From positions 62,001-126,000 of the forward strand of contig JAUZTG010000012.1 in assembly GCA_030734395.1 (NCBI GenBank): a DNA stretch of 64,000 nucleotides. Direction: 5' to 3'. Below the pieces are notes generated by a model. That model worked only from the letters and a program-made list of their open reading frames with translations, was not told the DNA's origin and made no database searches. Below, piece after piece: positions 31,684-42,353 of the stretch; within the stretch, counting starts at the first letter, position 1, and every line of letters begins with the position of its first letter. The position numbers and the translations under genes were made by a program. The DNA is from Sarocladium kiliense. Its lineage: Eukaryota; Ascomycota; Sordariomycetes; Hypocreales; Sarocladiaceae.

Positions 31684-34075
31684 ATGGCGCCTACCATCCC
31701 GTCATCCGCCCAAGGCGGTATGTTCCATACGTGTAAGTTCAACTTATATTTTTTACCACAGCGAGGATTAACGCAAGGCCTCGTAGTCCAAGGGGTTACT
31801 CCTCGCAAGCCTGCCACTGAGGCCCATGATGGCAACAAGCCTGCGGGAGCCACGGGAAGCAAGCGGATCACAACCCCTCACGCATGTGCAGAGTGCAAGC
31901 GGCGCAAGATTCGGTGCGATGGCCAACAGCCTTGTGGCCAATGTCTATCTAGCCGCGCTCCCAAGCGATGCTTCTACGACAAGCATCGTCAGCGCGTGAT
32001 TCCTTCTCGCAAGTAAGTTCAAAATCGATACCCGGCATTGCAAGGGCCTGCTAACAGTTCACAGGACTCTGGAAGCTCTGTCACAGTCACTGGAAGAATG
32101 CCGCTCAATTCTGAAACGCCTGTATCCCAACCATGAGGTCTCTTCTCTCCTACCCCTTTCACGCCACGAATTGCTCGGCATGCTTGACCACTCTGGGGAT
32201 TCCATTATCGCACTCCCTTCGCCTCCTCTGAATACCTCCCCGACGAAGACTGAATCGGGTTCGCCCTTGGGTCTCGACTCCGAGGGTAGCCTTGCAAGCC
32301 TTGAACCTCTGTCATCCCGGGACATGGATTGGGAGGAAGATCAACGGTGCCAGGAGACCCTACCAGCTGAAACGGATGATACCAATGGCCTTTGCCTCCA
32401 CTCGGACCGCCAAGCGTCGTACCTGGGAGCTTCCTCTATCAAGGCTGCTCTGGTGGTCATGCTCAAGGTCCAGCCTCAGCTCCGAAGCACCTTGGCTCCG
32501 CCACTTAACAGCGTTGAGATGGCAAACAATCTCCCCGTTATTCGCCAACGATCCGCCGCACCGAAAGACTCTTCTCGCATTCCCTGGTCGTGGAAAGGAC
32601 AAACGCTTATCGACGCCTACTTCAAGCGCATCCATGTCTTTATCCCAATGCTGGACGAGGCAACATTCCGAGCCGATTACCTAGAGGGCCAGCGCTTTGA
32701 CTCGCCTTGGCTTGCTCTGCTCAACATGGTCTTTGCTATGGGCAGCATTGTGGCTATGAAGTCTGACGATTTCAATCATATCAACTACTATAATCGTGCG
32801 ATGGAGCACATCACTCTCGACGCCTTTGGCAGCAGCAACATTGAGATGGTGCAAGCACTTACCATCATCGGCGGCTACTACTTGCACTATATCAATCGCC
32901 CAAACATGGCCAACTCTGTCGTTGGCGCTGCTATTCGAATGGCAAGCGCTCTCGGTCTTCATAGGGAATCTCTTGCACAAGGAGGCAGCGACATGGCAGC
33001 AGCAGAGACACGCAGGCGCACCTGGTGGTCTCTGTTCTGTCTGGACACTTGGGCTACGACAACACTTGGACGGCCTTCCTTTGGAAGATGGGGCCCGGCG
33101 ATCAACATCCAACCCCCTGAGTTTGGGATCAATCAGACTAGGGACTCTTCCCAACACGCTGGCATCCTGCCCCTGATTGAGAACATCAAGTTCTGCAAAA
33201 TCGCCACCCAAGTCCAGGATTTGCTGGCTATTACACCCCTCCTACGCACAGAAGACCGGTGCAACCTGGATGGACAGCTTGTGAACTGGTACAGCAGCCT
33301 TCCATGGCTGCTTCGCACTACCGACCCATGCGCTGAACCACTATACATTGCTCGATGCATCATGAAATGGCGCTACCAGAACCTGCGGATTCTTCTGCAC
33401 CGTCCAGTGCTGCTTAGCATGGCCAGCAGTGCACCTGGCCACCAGGTATTAGAGCAAGACCTTGCAGCTGTGGAAACATGCCGGGAAGTAGCTAAGCAGA
33501 CTATCGAGGACATTGCACGTGAGTGGACCCGGAACCAGATGTCTGGCTGGAACGCAGTCTGGTTCCTGTACCAGGCAGCGATGATCCCTCTGGTCAGCGT
33601 TTTCTGGGAGTGGAACAGCCCACGCGTCCCCGAGTGGCAAAAGCAGATCGAGACGATCCTGGAGCTCCTCGATGCTATGGAGGAGTGGTCCCTGGCAGCT
33701 CGCCGCAGCCGGGAGGTGGTGTGGCGAATGTACGAAGCCAGCCGCCAGCCCTCGGTTGTGAATGGCACCGGCAGCACCTCTGGTGCTACCATCACACCTA
33801 CAACACTGGCGACAGCAGTGGGCCCAGACATGCTGTCACTTGCGGAAGGTGACCTGCACATGTCCCCCATCGGGCTGGAGACAGACGACATGATGAGCCT
33901 CCTCGACCAGCATGGGCTTTGGGACCTGGACGGCATGCAGTGGGGACAACATTCCCAAGGCTCCATGCCTGTCGATGCTGGGCTGTGCGGCCTTGGCGAG
34001 GGCATCATGCAAATGGACTATGGGGCCATGGGCGGGCAGCCCGCGAATCTGGACCCAGCCTTTTTCGTGAACTAG
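31684..34075 (+). CDS. Zn2Cys6 fungal transcription factor
   Basis: Three exons, 31684-31732, 31787-32012 and 32065-34075, with introns of 54 and 52 bp, give 761 residues. The first intron is a multiple of three and would read through; its GTAAGT donor and GTAG acceptor argue that it is removed. The binuclear cluster is C50-x2-C53-x6-C60-x5-C66-x2-C69-x8-C78 (CAECKRRKIRCDG). A short linker and a coiled coil (KTLEALSQSLEECRSILKRLYP) should set dimer spacing. The fungal_trans middle homology domain starts near ...LIDAYFKRIHVFIPMLDEATF and includes WLALLNMVFAMGS and RRRTWWSLFCLDTW. The acidic C-terminus may activate transcription. The layout resembles the Ctf1/CLR-1-like regulators of plant-polymer degradation, but I cannot assign it to one. 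It stands alone, with about 6.6 kb upstream and 4.0 kb downstream free of clear genes. Confidence 0.9.
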
Positions 34076-35139
34076 AACACACGGGAAGGGTGCAGTGGAC
34101 CACTCTATTTACGTGTACGAGAGGGAGCTGAGAAAGCATTGGGAGGAAAACAAGAATATTCTGGACGACACATTATGACTTGAATGGTTACCATATGACG
34201 TGTACATAGGAGGATGACACAAGGCTGTTATGAACAAACACTCCACTTACACTGTGTGTGGGAGGGATGCGAACAAGAGAAAGAAGGGATGATACCCCAG
34301 AAAATGGCGTTTTTTTAACACTGTTGTTGGTGGATGTATTGGTTCCTGTACGATCCAGCAGGCATGGCTCTACTTGGCAGCGTGTTCGGTCACGCTTATT
34401 CAGTGATGAAATGATGAAATACTTTCCCTTGTTGGAAAAGCCCAAGAAGTCCCAAACAATGAGTCGTGCTGCAGCCGAGATTGACCTTTGCCCATTCTTC
34501 CTGGCCAGCGTGGAGAGTAAACCATGACCAAGTGATGACTTTACAAGAAGTGCAGAGTGTGAGAGAGGGGACAGGTGGGTAATGGTGGGGGGTGTAAAGG
34601 TTGAAGATGGATGGAGAGGTGTATCATGTAAGGCTTGTGGAGAGCAAGGTTGAATAACAGGACCCCCCAACCCAGCAGTAGAGAACCGAGTCATCCGCCA
34701 GCTGGAAACGCCACAGAGAGAACAACGTGTCTAAACTTGGAGGCGGGAAGTGCCCGAATGTGCTTTGCATACGCACGCGCGCGCGTGTTGGACCTCATCT
34801 TGTGTGTGTGGCTGTTAATTGCGAGATGAGGTGGCGATGATACCTCACATGGCTTCAAGCATCTGGCGTCAATCATCATTGCTGCATCCGATGTGAGGGC
34901 TGTGTACTTCGACACGTATTGGGCTGGTCGACCTGTTGATGGATGGTGCGCACCTGGAGTGATCAATACTGCTCCGGCCCAAGCACTTGATCGTACTTCG
35001 TAAATGTACGTCGCGACGAATAAAGCTCCTTTCGTTCGAGCTGGCTGATCATCCGACACCAGGAATATCGGTGTTGTAAAACCACTGGTTCAAACGGGCC
35101 ATGCTCTCCGGATTTGCGACGGACGCGTTGAAAGTTTGA

Positions 35140-35391
35140 TCAACGGCAGTCTTCAATGCAGGGATGAAGTCCAACTAAGCACACGTCTAAGTCCTCTCTG
35201 TGATGGGATTGAACGCCCAGCGACGTTCCTCGATCGCTTGATCGAGGAATGTCGCTCGCCTGTGTCATGAAAGCACGCAGAGGTCGCGTCGCCGGAGCTG
35301 CCGGTTGTCCGCCAATAAGCACCATCACCCCGAGGGCCGAGGGAGCATAAAGTGTCGCGGATACGCCGAAAAGGCCAAGTGAGAACTTCAG
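35140..35391 (-). pseudogene. Possible relic of a small secreted-protein gene lacking its ATG
   Basis: The minus-strand frame encodes 83 residues beginning at a CTG codon (35389-35391) followed by KFSLGLFGVSATLYAPSALG, which is signal-peptide-like, and ends with three cysteines (CLVGLHPCIEDC). A TTATAA element lies about 60 bp upstream (35450-35455). Fungal secreted proteins often begin M-K-F-S, so the CTG may be a mutated ATG. A non-AUG start or a chance ORF are alternatives. I recognise no family. Confidence 0.2.
35221..35254. repeat. 15-bp inverted repeat hairpin with 4-base loop
   Basis: Bases 35221-35235 and 35240-35254 pair over 15 positions with a single G-T wobble, separated by GCTT. 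The core CCTCGATC/GATCGAGG is perfect. It is the strongest short hairpin I noticed in the window. It could form an RNA stem on either strand or a protein-binding palindrome. Confidence 0.7.
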
Positions 35392-38074
35392 GCTGTATGT
35401 ATGTTGATCCACCACTTCGTCCGATCTCTGGCTTGTCTGTTGTTGGCGCTTATAAGGCCCACTGTGGGGGAGGCGAGAAGAAGAAGGAGAGAATCCAGAG
35501 AAGGAGGACTTGCTGCAGAGAAAGCTCCACAGCGACAAGCTTGTTGATCCTGCAAATGCGCAATAAGGAAGGACATTGCGCCGAGGATGCACGATAAGTG
35601 GGCGCTGCCGCCTTCATTGCACTGCGAACAAGGGGGTAGCTGGCGGACAGCCCCCGAACACCACACTTCGAGAAAGCCAAGCAATGAACATAGGGAGCCT
35701 GGCTGGGTATTGCCATGTGCTTTTCTTGCTTAGAGTCCACCAAACCAACAAACAACGTGCAAGAACACCGACTCCTTGGACGTGGAATACAGCAGTTGGC
35801 TGTGTGCGCACCTGAAAAGCAAAGAGCCAATGGACCGACCTCCTTTTCCAGCAGGACCGAACCAGGCCTGGATTGCGAGCTTATTTTGCAGGATGAGACC
35901 AGGAACCAGTCTAACATTTTTGCCGGTCTCAGGTCCTGTCTTAGTAGCGATAGGCCGGCAGAAGCAGTCAAGCGTGATCGAACCAGGGAAAGCGCCGGCA
36001 ATCTGGATTCTCGGGCCGCCACAAAGGCTGTGGTGGAAACCGTGGAGCACCTTAGATTTATCGTTGGCTCAACACCCGGGTGCGTCCATAGCCAGTGCTT
36101 GCCCAGCCGTTATACTTGAGGGGTTCGATGCCGCCACGACAGTGCCTTAACAGTGGGCGTGAATTTGTTGAGGAGACACCTGGGGCGGATCCAAGGCTCT
36201 AGATGCCGAGCTTGAGGACAGGGGGAGAGTGAAAGGCTGCGACTGACGAGTCTGTCAGTCATCTCCTGGTTCATGCCCCTCTCGAGACTCTCCCCCTCAT
36301 CAGCCCACCAGCAAAGTCTGGTGCGCGGATTGCGACCAACCCAAGACAGGCAACATTGCCGACGCGGGACGTGTGGAGTGCGGAGAAGTTGACCCAAGGC
36401 TAAAGTCCGACAGGGGCTTGAGGATCTCCATGAGGGGCACCTGAGCATGCCGCATCCTGGACCCTGATGCGCATAGGCTGTTCAAATATAGGCCATCTAC
36501 CCACCTAAATGCGTGAGGAACGTGATGCAGGCTGGCGATCCCTAGCGGCCGACAGGAGCTCGCGTAGGTAAGATAGAAGACAGGGACATGCAAAAGCCTG
36601 TGTCTGGGGAAGCGTGGCGATATAGGAAGTGGCGGGACTTGCAGAAATGGTAACGCAATGGGCCAAACTTCCCTAGATGATGCACCCTTCTTGACCTGCA
36701 ATGTTTTCGATTGCGGGGTGCAGATGAGGCGCCAGGGGGCGTAATTGGATCGTCATCAGGACGCAGGCGAGAGGCGCTGACGGTCTTGTACGCAAAGACG
36801 TTGTTTGCTGACCCCGTGACACGTCCCATTGATTGAGCACATGCTGTGGTCATGTCTAGGGCAAGCTGCGAAGAGGTGTGATTGTGGTCAGAACGGCCAT
36901 TGTCGGCTTTGCGAGCCACCGCCGTCATCCAGGCTAGCTTGCGAGGACTAGAATATAGTAGGTGCCAGCCCCTTTGTCGGGCTTCAAGCCTTTCTGCCCA
37001 GTCTCGACTCGTGCCGTGTCCCCGTGATGTTGCGACGGAGGCGACGTTGTTGTGCTGAGACGGCCGGCGCTGAGCTTAACGACCGTAGTTGAAAGGCGCG
37101 TGAAAGACGATCACTAGTGTACGGCATCTCGGGGAGCTACCGGTGAGTGGAGAGTCTAAGCGTATGCATGAGCCATGGAACGTTGTGTGAAATCACGATG
37201 CAGTCAGCAAAGTGACGAGGCATCGTCTAGCGATGGGCGAGCTGTAGGGTGATGAATGCTCGGAGGAGTACCACGGCCGTGACGAGTCCCAGAGCGATGC
37301 CGCGGTGCGAACGACGCGTAGCCCAAAGGCACCGGGCAGCCGTACGGGCATGAAGGGCTTGGTTTTGTAGAGTCAGTTGGATTTGATATCCCTGATGGCC
37401 GTGTCAGCAAGGGAAGTTGAGTAAGAGACGAGCGATAGCCACGCATTGACTTCTGACCCAGGTGCTGGATCAAGAAAGCTGTGTGTGCATTTCTTCCCTT
37501 ATTTGGTCGAATGTCTTGACATCAGGAAAACTCATCAATTGATGGTGCCCAGGGGCAGCCGAAGTAGCCTTGTGTAGCCTCGCAGCAACGTTTAATTTCG
37601 CGTTGTGCGGTCGTTGGTGACGACATGCCCAAAGATCTCCTAAGCTTGGAGGATCATCTTATGGAACAACGGCTGGAGGTCGTGCACATCATCAGGCCGT
37701 CAGTTGCTACCAGCTGCTGCTTGCTGTTGCGGTCGCTGTCTTGAGGCAGCTGTCAGGGTTCGCACCTGCCTTGTGTTGATACTTCAGGATGTGCTGCAAG
37801 GATGCGGCAGGGCAGATCAGGGCAGGAGCACAGGAGTTCCGTAGAACGCACCTTCCGCGCATACTAGCACAGACTGCTTTTGATACCTTGGTGATGCCTT
37901 ACGCGATGTTGTGATACGTAGAGCGTGCCCTCGTTGCGAGGAACAGCATGCTCGTCATCAACCCAATCCTCTGGCTGGGCTCCTTACTGCCTTGCTCAAG
38001 GTCCCGCCATTACCGCGAACCTTGATTAACCATCTTGATCACAAAAGACGCAGACCCTTTGGACCATCGCCGCC

Positions 38075-39327
38075 ATGGACCACGCTCTTACTTGCAACAC
38101 CCTCAGCTGCCGCAGAGAGCTGACTGACCGAGCTCTGGTAACCACTTGTAGGTTCGTCACCCCACGATCGGCAGATGTGCTGAATGGCTTGACGGGACTC
38201 ACGGTCTTCTTCCTAGCCACATATTCTGCATTGATTGTGCTCAGAAGATCAATGTTGCCGACCGAGACAATCAAACACGGTCGTCTTGTCCAGCCTGTGG
38301 CTCACAGCTTGCGAACCCCGATGATGCCGTCGTCACCAACCTCAGCCCGAGCGAAGACTATAAAACCAGCGTCCTCAGCGGGTTAAGCCCCAGTATCATC
38401 ATGGAGTGCGCTGGCAGGGCCCTCAGCTTTTGGGCCTATCAGGCTACTCAGGATATCTGCTACCAAGAGTACCTGTACAAGACACTCTCCGAAAAGTACT
38501 CAACTTTGTCGATGCGACTCGACAAGACCGTCAATGATGCAAATACGGAGATTGATAGCCTTCATCGTACCATCTCCGGTAAGCTTTGGCCTGGTAACAA
38601 GCGGAAGAACCTCATGGCACTGACATTGCTCTGCTCTCAGGTATGCTGTCAGAACAGGAGGCCCTGAGACGCAAGAACGACGAATTGGTACAGGCCTATA
38701 AAGACAAGAGCCGCAAGCTTCTGCAGACTCAGGAGCTCTACGACAAGGCCAAACGAAAAGCTGAGATCGGTCTTATCCAACGAGCCGCTTCGGACGCCGT
38801 GGACTCGACGCTGAACAATCCTCATCTCCTGAATCAGCGAGGAGACGGCAGCCCGGTCCGCCACGATGACTCTCTCCACTGCATGCCACCTCCGACCACA
38901 TCTGCAAGATTTGAAGGTGCAAATATGAACACGAGAACGCAGCGATCTGGCATTCATCGAGACGATGATGGGGCCCGGTGGGCACGATCAGGGCTGCCCG
39001 CTCGAGGTAAGCGACTCTCTTAAGACACGAATCGTCTTCCTTGGGTTTTCGTAATGACACATACTGAAACTAGCTTCAATGACGCCCCTAAGCGGTCATG
39101 GGGAGCATTTTGGTGGGGGCTCATTCCTAAGACAGGGAGTGATTTCTGGCTTGGGATCGGGAACGCCTCGACCAACTCTTCACCAGGGCGATAGAGGAGC
39201 AACAATCGGCTCGTCATATCTAATCGGACAACGGACAGGTTTTGGCGGAGTCGGTCTCAGTTCGGGACTCAAGGTGAGCCAGGCGCCAAGTCATTCGAGC
39301 CTGGATGCTTCTGCACGACTCCATTGA
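38075..39327 (+). CDS. HEI10: Hei10/CCNB1IP1-like RING-finger protein
   Basis: Four exons, 38075-38151, 38217-38578, 38641-39006 and 39074-39327, with introns of 65, 62 and 67 bp, give 352 residues. The splice of exon 1 to 2 completes a C3HC4 RING: C7, C12, C25, H27, C30, C33, C50, C53. Next come NLSPSEDYKTSVLSGLSPSIIMECAGRALSFWAYQ and a coiled coil (about 110-200, YSTLSMRLDKTVNDANTEIDSLH..., EQEALRRKNDELVQAYKDKSRKLL), then a Gly/Ser-rich tail. This RING plus coiled-coil plan is that of CCNB1IP1/Hei10 and Zip3-like E3 ligases, which select crossover sites on meiotic chromosomes through ubiquitin or SUMO. The family is inferred from architecture and the conserved post-RING block; the meiotic role in this organism is inference. 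Its nearest left neighbour is the Zn2Cys6 factor, 4 kb away. Confidence 0.8.
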
Positions 39328-39632
39328 AATGAGGTCGGCTCGAGGATATCTTACTTACGAGCCGTGGTTTTGAGAATATGTTTGGCAAAGATCTCAGAGC
39401 GCTTCTGAAGGGCTGCTATTCTGACACGGCAAGGAGCTCCGCAAACACACTGCATCAAAGACCAATCGGTGCTGTCTTTGAGCACGGACATCGGTCGAGT
39501 TCTTGTGTGTAACACCTTTGAAGAGGTCTAGATGGTTAACCCTGATGCTTCTAGTATTCTGTCTTTCAGACGGAGTGAGATACGTTTCAAAGAGAAGGCT
39601 TCGGCTGAAACCACCATTCGCTTGCTAAGCAT
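39328..39632. other. Intergenic
   Basis: These 305 bp separate two genes on the same strand. Nothing specific is seen. Confidence 0.4.
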
Positions 39633-40652
39633 ATGCCTCACGTTGGTTGGTGCAGTAGCAATGTGAATGAGAAAGAAAGCCAAGCCGACTACCGGACATC
39701 GTTGCCAAAGACACTGACGCGAAAGCTATATAGACACCGAGAGTCTTATCTGGATCCCCTCGCACCCATTCCTTCCGTACCGATATTGCTTCTCAGCGTC
39801 GTCTCACCTCTAGCAAAGCGACCTACTACATCACGGACAGCACTAGCAACGATGCATGTTCGCGACGACGAAATAGGACACAGAAATGACTCACGAGCTA
39901 GCAAGCCTGCCAGGTCTTGCCTCTGTATACCAGCTGTAATCTACAGGCTTCCCAGAATTTCGACTCCTAATCCTCCGATCAGGAGCGCAGCGGAGTACCG
40001 ACGGAGAGGTGTGCTGCGGAAGCGATACCTTGCGCAGGAAACCAGGCATGATGGCACACCATTGGTATCAGCACCTCTTGTTGGGACATCAAATACAGTA
40101 AATGAAAGCGTAGTGGAGACACTCAAGTCGCACACGCTTCCTAAGGTCATCAGCAACGTGAAGGACGTATCAAAGCTTGGTTTGGTTCATGAAGCGTTGG
40201 GTTCACACCCGTGGGAAGGTTTGGACTACCGCGACGAGGGTGATAGGTCATTGATTGCAACGCTACAAAGGCAGTCAGAGGTCGACGAGCTTTCGATGAT
40301 ATCTGCACTGGAGACGACGCCAGAAATGCAGCAGAGAGAAGCTCGACAGGGGCAGACATGGTATGAGACAGAATGTCAGGAAGGAACACCGATTGCGGAA
40401 GGGGTTGAGGGGGACGTCGTGGACGGAAGTGAATGGTCGTCTCAGACCGTCATGGGGAGTAGCGAAGAGGAAAGCGGGGAATCGACAGATGGGGACGTGG
40501 TGATGAAGCCCGGGAGGGTGGGGTATCTGGACATCCTGGGGATGTCGATGCAACAGCCGCAGGAACTGTTCACCGGCCCAGTTTGGCATGAATGGCAGAG
40601 GGCCGAGGTTAGAGGAAGTCGATGCGGTGGGTGGGGGAATTGGTGGCAGTAG
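39633..40652 (+). CDS. Hypothetical protein, unknown family
   Basis: One uninterrupted frame from an ATG encodes 339 residues. The first third is basic and rich in Ser, Arg and Pro, without a signal peptide or membrane segment. The second half is acidic (for example SEEESGESTDGDVVMKPG, 290-307 region), and the C-terminus is aromatic and glycine-rich (GPVWHEWQRAEV, GGWGNWWQ). I recognise no domain. The length and the clean acidic C-terminal half favour a real gene, but the N-terminal 80 residues may be 5' UTR, with a later start near MHVRDDEIG (Met74). It follows the Hei10-like gene on the same strand by about 300 bp. An intron in the first half cannot be excluded. Confidence 0.45.
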   Translation: MPHVGWCSSNVNEKESQADYRTSLPKTLTRKLYRHRESYLDPLAPIPSVPILLLSVVSPLAKRPTTSRTALATMHVRDDEIGHRNDSRASKPARSCLCIPAVIYRLPRISTPNPPIRSAAEYRRRGVLRKRYLAQETRHDGTPLVSAPLVGTSNTVNESVVETLKSHTLPKVISNVKDVSKLGLVHEALGSHPWEGLDYRDEGDRSLIATLQRQSEVDELSMISALETTPEMQQREARQGQTWYETECQEGTPIAEGVEGDVVDGSEWSSQTVMGSSEEESGESTDGDVVMKPGRVGYLDILGMSMQQPQELFTGPVWHEWQRAEVRGSRCGGWGNWWQ

Positions 40653-41043
40653 CTAAGGTCGTGCGAGATGTGTGGTGTGTGTGACTTTGAGTTGATGGTT
40701 GAGACGGCGTTAGGATGGTGCATGTATTTGGCCACGGCGCTTGGTGAGAAGGAAGAGTATTCTCTTATGAGATCGACGTCTCTGCTTGTTTTTTTGACGG
40801 TTTACCTCATTATGTAGCAAGAAACGTTGTTATCACCTTGAATGAAAACAAGATGCAGGCATGGGCATGAGCAACTCAGTGAAGCATGGATATGGTAGCT
40901 ATCGGAGGGCAAAAGTCCTCAGCAACAGAAGCTTGAGATAATCCGTAGAGCGCCACGAGCTATTGTGCAGCCGTTTCGAGGCTCAGGCGATAACAGCAGC
41001 TCGAACCTCCTCAAAGGTTTCCAGAATATCTCCAGTCCACCTC
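40653..41043. other. Intergenic
   Basis: These 391 bp lie between the hypothetical gene and the 3' end of the FMN-reductase pseudogene. Only a T-run near 40789-40795 stands out. Confidence 0.4.
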
Positions 41044-41666
41044 TTAAGTCCAGTCTTCCAAACTACCATTCCCCAGCTCTCCGCTCACCATGACCGAGCC
41101 GGTGTCTGCGCCAGTTGGTCCACCCAAGAAGGGGAGCTGAGGCCGAAAGGCAGCGACCTATATCAGGCCAGGTCAGTGGATGGGTTCTGTGGTTGAGGGT
41201 TTCTGTGGTCACAGAGAAAGCTGACATACCTGAAGGCCCATTCTGCTGAGAGTATGGTCCAACCATTCAGAGGCATGCTCCCCCCACTGAGACCATATGT
41301 GATCAAAGCAATCGGCTTGCCCTTCTATAGATGAAAGAGATAGTCTATGGCGTTCTTCACGCCTCCCGGCGTACCGTAATTATACTCGGGGCTAACCAGC
41401 ACGTACCCATCGTGACGAGCGATCTCTCTAGCCTAGCTTTTGCTATGCTCATGGGTATAGCTCTCGGGGTGAGGAATCATAGCTGGTACCGCGGGCTCGT
41501 CATACACTGGGAGCTTAAAATCGGTGAGGTCGATGGTTGAGAGGGTTATACCGTCGAGGATTGCGTTTGTTTCGATCGTGGCCTTGATGAAGGAGGAGAC
41601 GGGGTGGCCGACGCGGGGTGTGCGGGTGCTGTCGGTGATGATGGCGATGGACTTTGTTGAAGACAT
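41044..41666 (-). pseudogene. NADPH-dependent FMN reductase pseudogene (flavodoxin-like fold)
   Basis: The gene starts MSSTKSIAIITDSTRTPRVG and keeps LPVYDEPAVPAMIPHPE and VSPEYNYGTPGGVKNAIDYL, the NADPH:FMN reductase/chromate-quinone reductase signature. The frame is broken at least three times. TAG at 41433-41435 sits where the family has Trp before A-R-E-I-A. TAG at 41325-41327 sits where the family has Trp before K-G-K-P. A frame change occurs at the six-C run 41280-41285, after which EHASEWLDHTLSRMGLQ resumes in another frame. A 72-bp intron (41158-41229) still has good borders, and the last exon ends GPTGADTGSV...LEDWT. Decay therefore looks recent. Intact relatives reduce quinones or chromate with NADPH and FMN. 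Sequencing error could explain the homopolymer shift but hardly both stops. Confidence 0.8.
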
Positions 41667-42353
41667 GGTGGGTAATGGGTTTGAACGTAGATCACAGATA
41701 AAGAGCTGTTTGGGTATAGATAGAAATTGTAGAATGGCTATGGGTGTGGATGAGATGTTGCTCAAGACGACTTACAGGCCCTCTGGCAATAGCTCCCTTT
41801 ATACTGACGAGCAACTACCCCTGGGAGCATTCTCTGTCGCCGGAGCTCGACATCATCTCTCCTTCTTCACCCGAGATGAACGTCCACGGAAACCTGAACC
41901 CTGCAATTACTAAGGTCACGACGAAGGAGAAATTCAACGATCTCCTATCACATGCGGCAGTTGGGAATAGTGGCCCCAGCCTCCATCCCGGTAAACTGGA
42001 GCCGCGCGGCGAGTGGGGATGGTGCGTGTAAGTTGCATATCGTCCGTTGCCCGGATTCGACTTCGCACCAGGACGCAGTGATCTCGACTCTCGTTTTATT
42101 GGCCGAAGTATTATTAATCTGTGTCTCGCCTGTGATGTCCTGATCTATGGGATGGGTGATGTCATGTATCGCGAGAGCTGGTTGCTTACTGAGGCTGCCT
42201 TGGGCATTGTCTCTCTGAGTCCTTCTATATCTGGAAGCCGAGTCCCACGTCAGGGATGTTTTTGGCTCATTCAGTCTACATCTAGTTTCGTTGACCTACA
42301 GTCTCATATCAAGTCTCATTGTGAGAGTCTCTGCCAACATACGAAGAGCAGCC
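41667..42353. promoter_or_regulatory. Divergent region between the pseudogene and the SDR gene
   Basis: These 687 bp separate the two divergent starts. A 95-codon plus-strand ORF at 41744-42031 has some coding look (MNVHGNLNPAITKVTTKEKF) but no completed domain. The right part should be the SDR promoter. Confidence 0.35.

Larger units (their letters stand above)
34076..38074. other. Gene-poor 4-kb region downstream of the Zn2Cys6 factor
   Basis: No family-like coding sequence is seen. A 21-base alternating purine-pyrimidine tract (CA/CG/TG) lies at 34768-34788 and could adopt Z-DNA. A strong hairpin lies at 35221-35254, inside a possible relic of a secreted-protein gene on the minus strand (35140-35391). 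The ORFs at 35450-36022 (minus) and 36110-36928 (minus) lack any recognisable feature. The right end, about 37900-38074, is the probable leader of the RING protein gene. Confidence 0.4.

Noticed and set aside
34768..34788. Alternating purine-pyrimidine tract as a functional Z-DNA site
   Set aside because: The 21-base tract is real but such tracts are common, and nothing ties it to a promoter here.
35450..36022. 190-codon minus-strand ORF
   Set aside because: No start context, domain or signal peptide; it lies among several overlapping ORFs in a gene-poor stretch.
41744..42031. 95-codon ORF with a thioredoxin-like start (ITKVTTKEKF)
   Set aside because: No C-G-P-C active site or continuation of the fold is found in any frame; the resemblance is too short.
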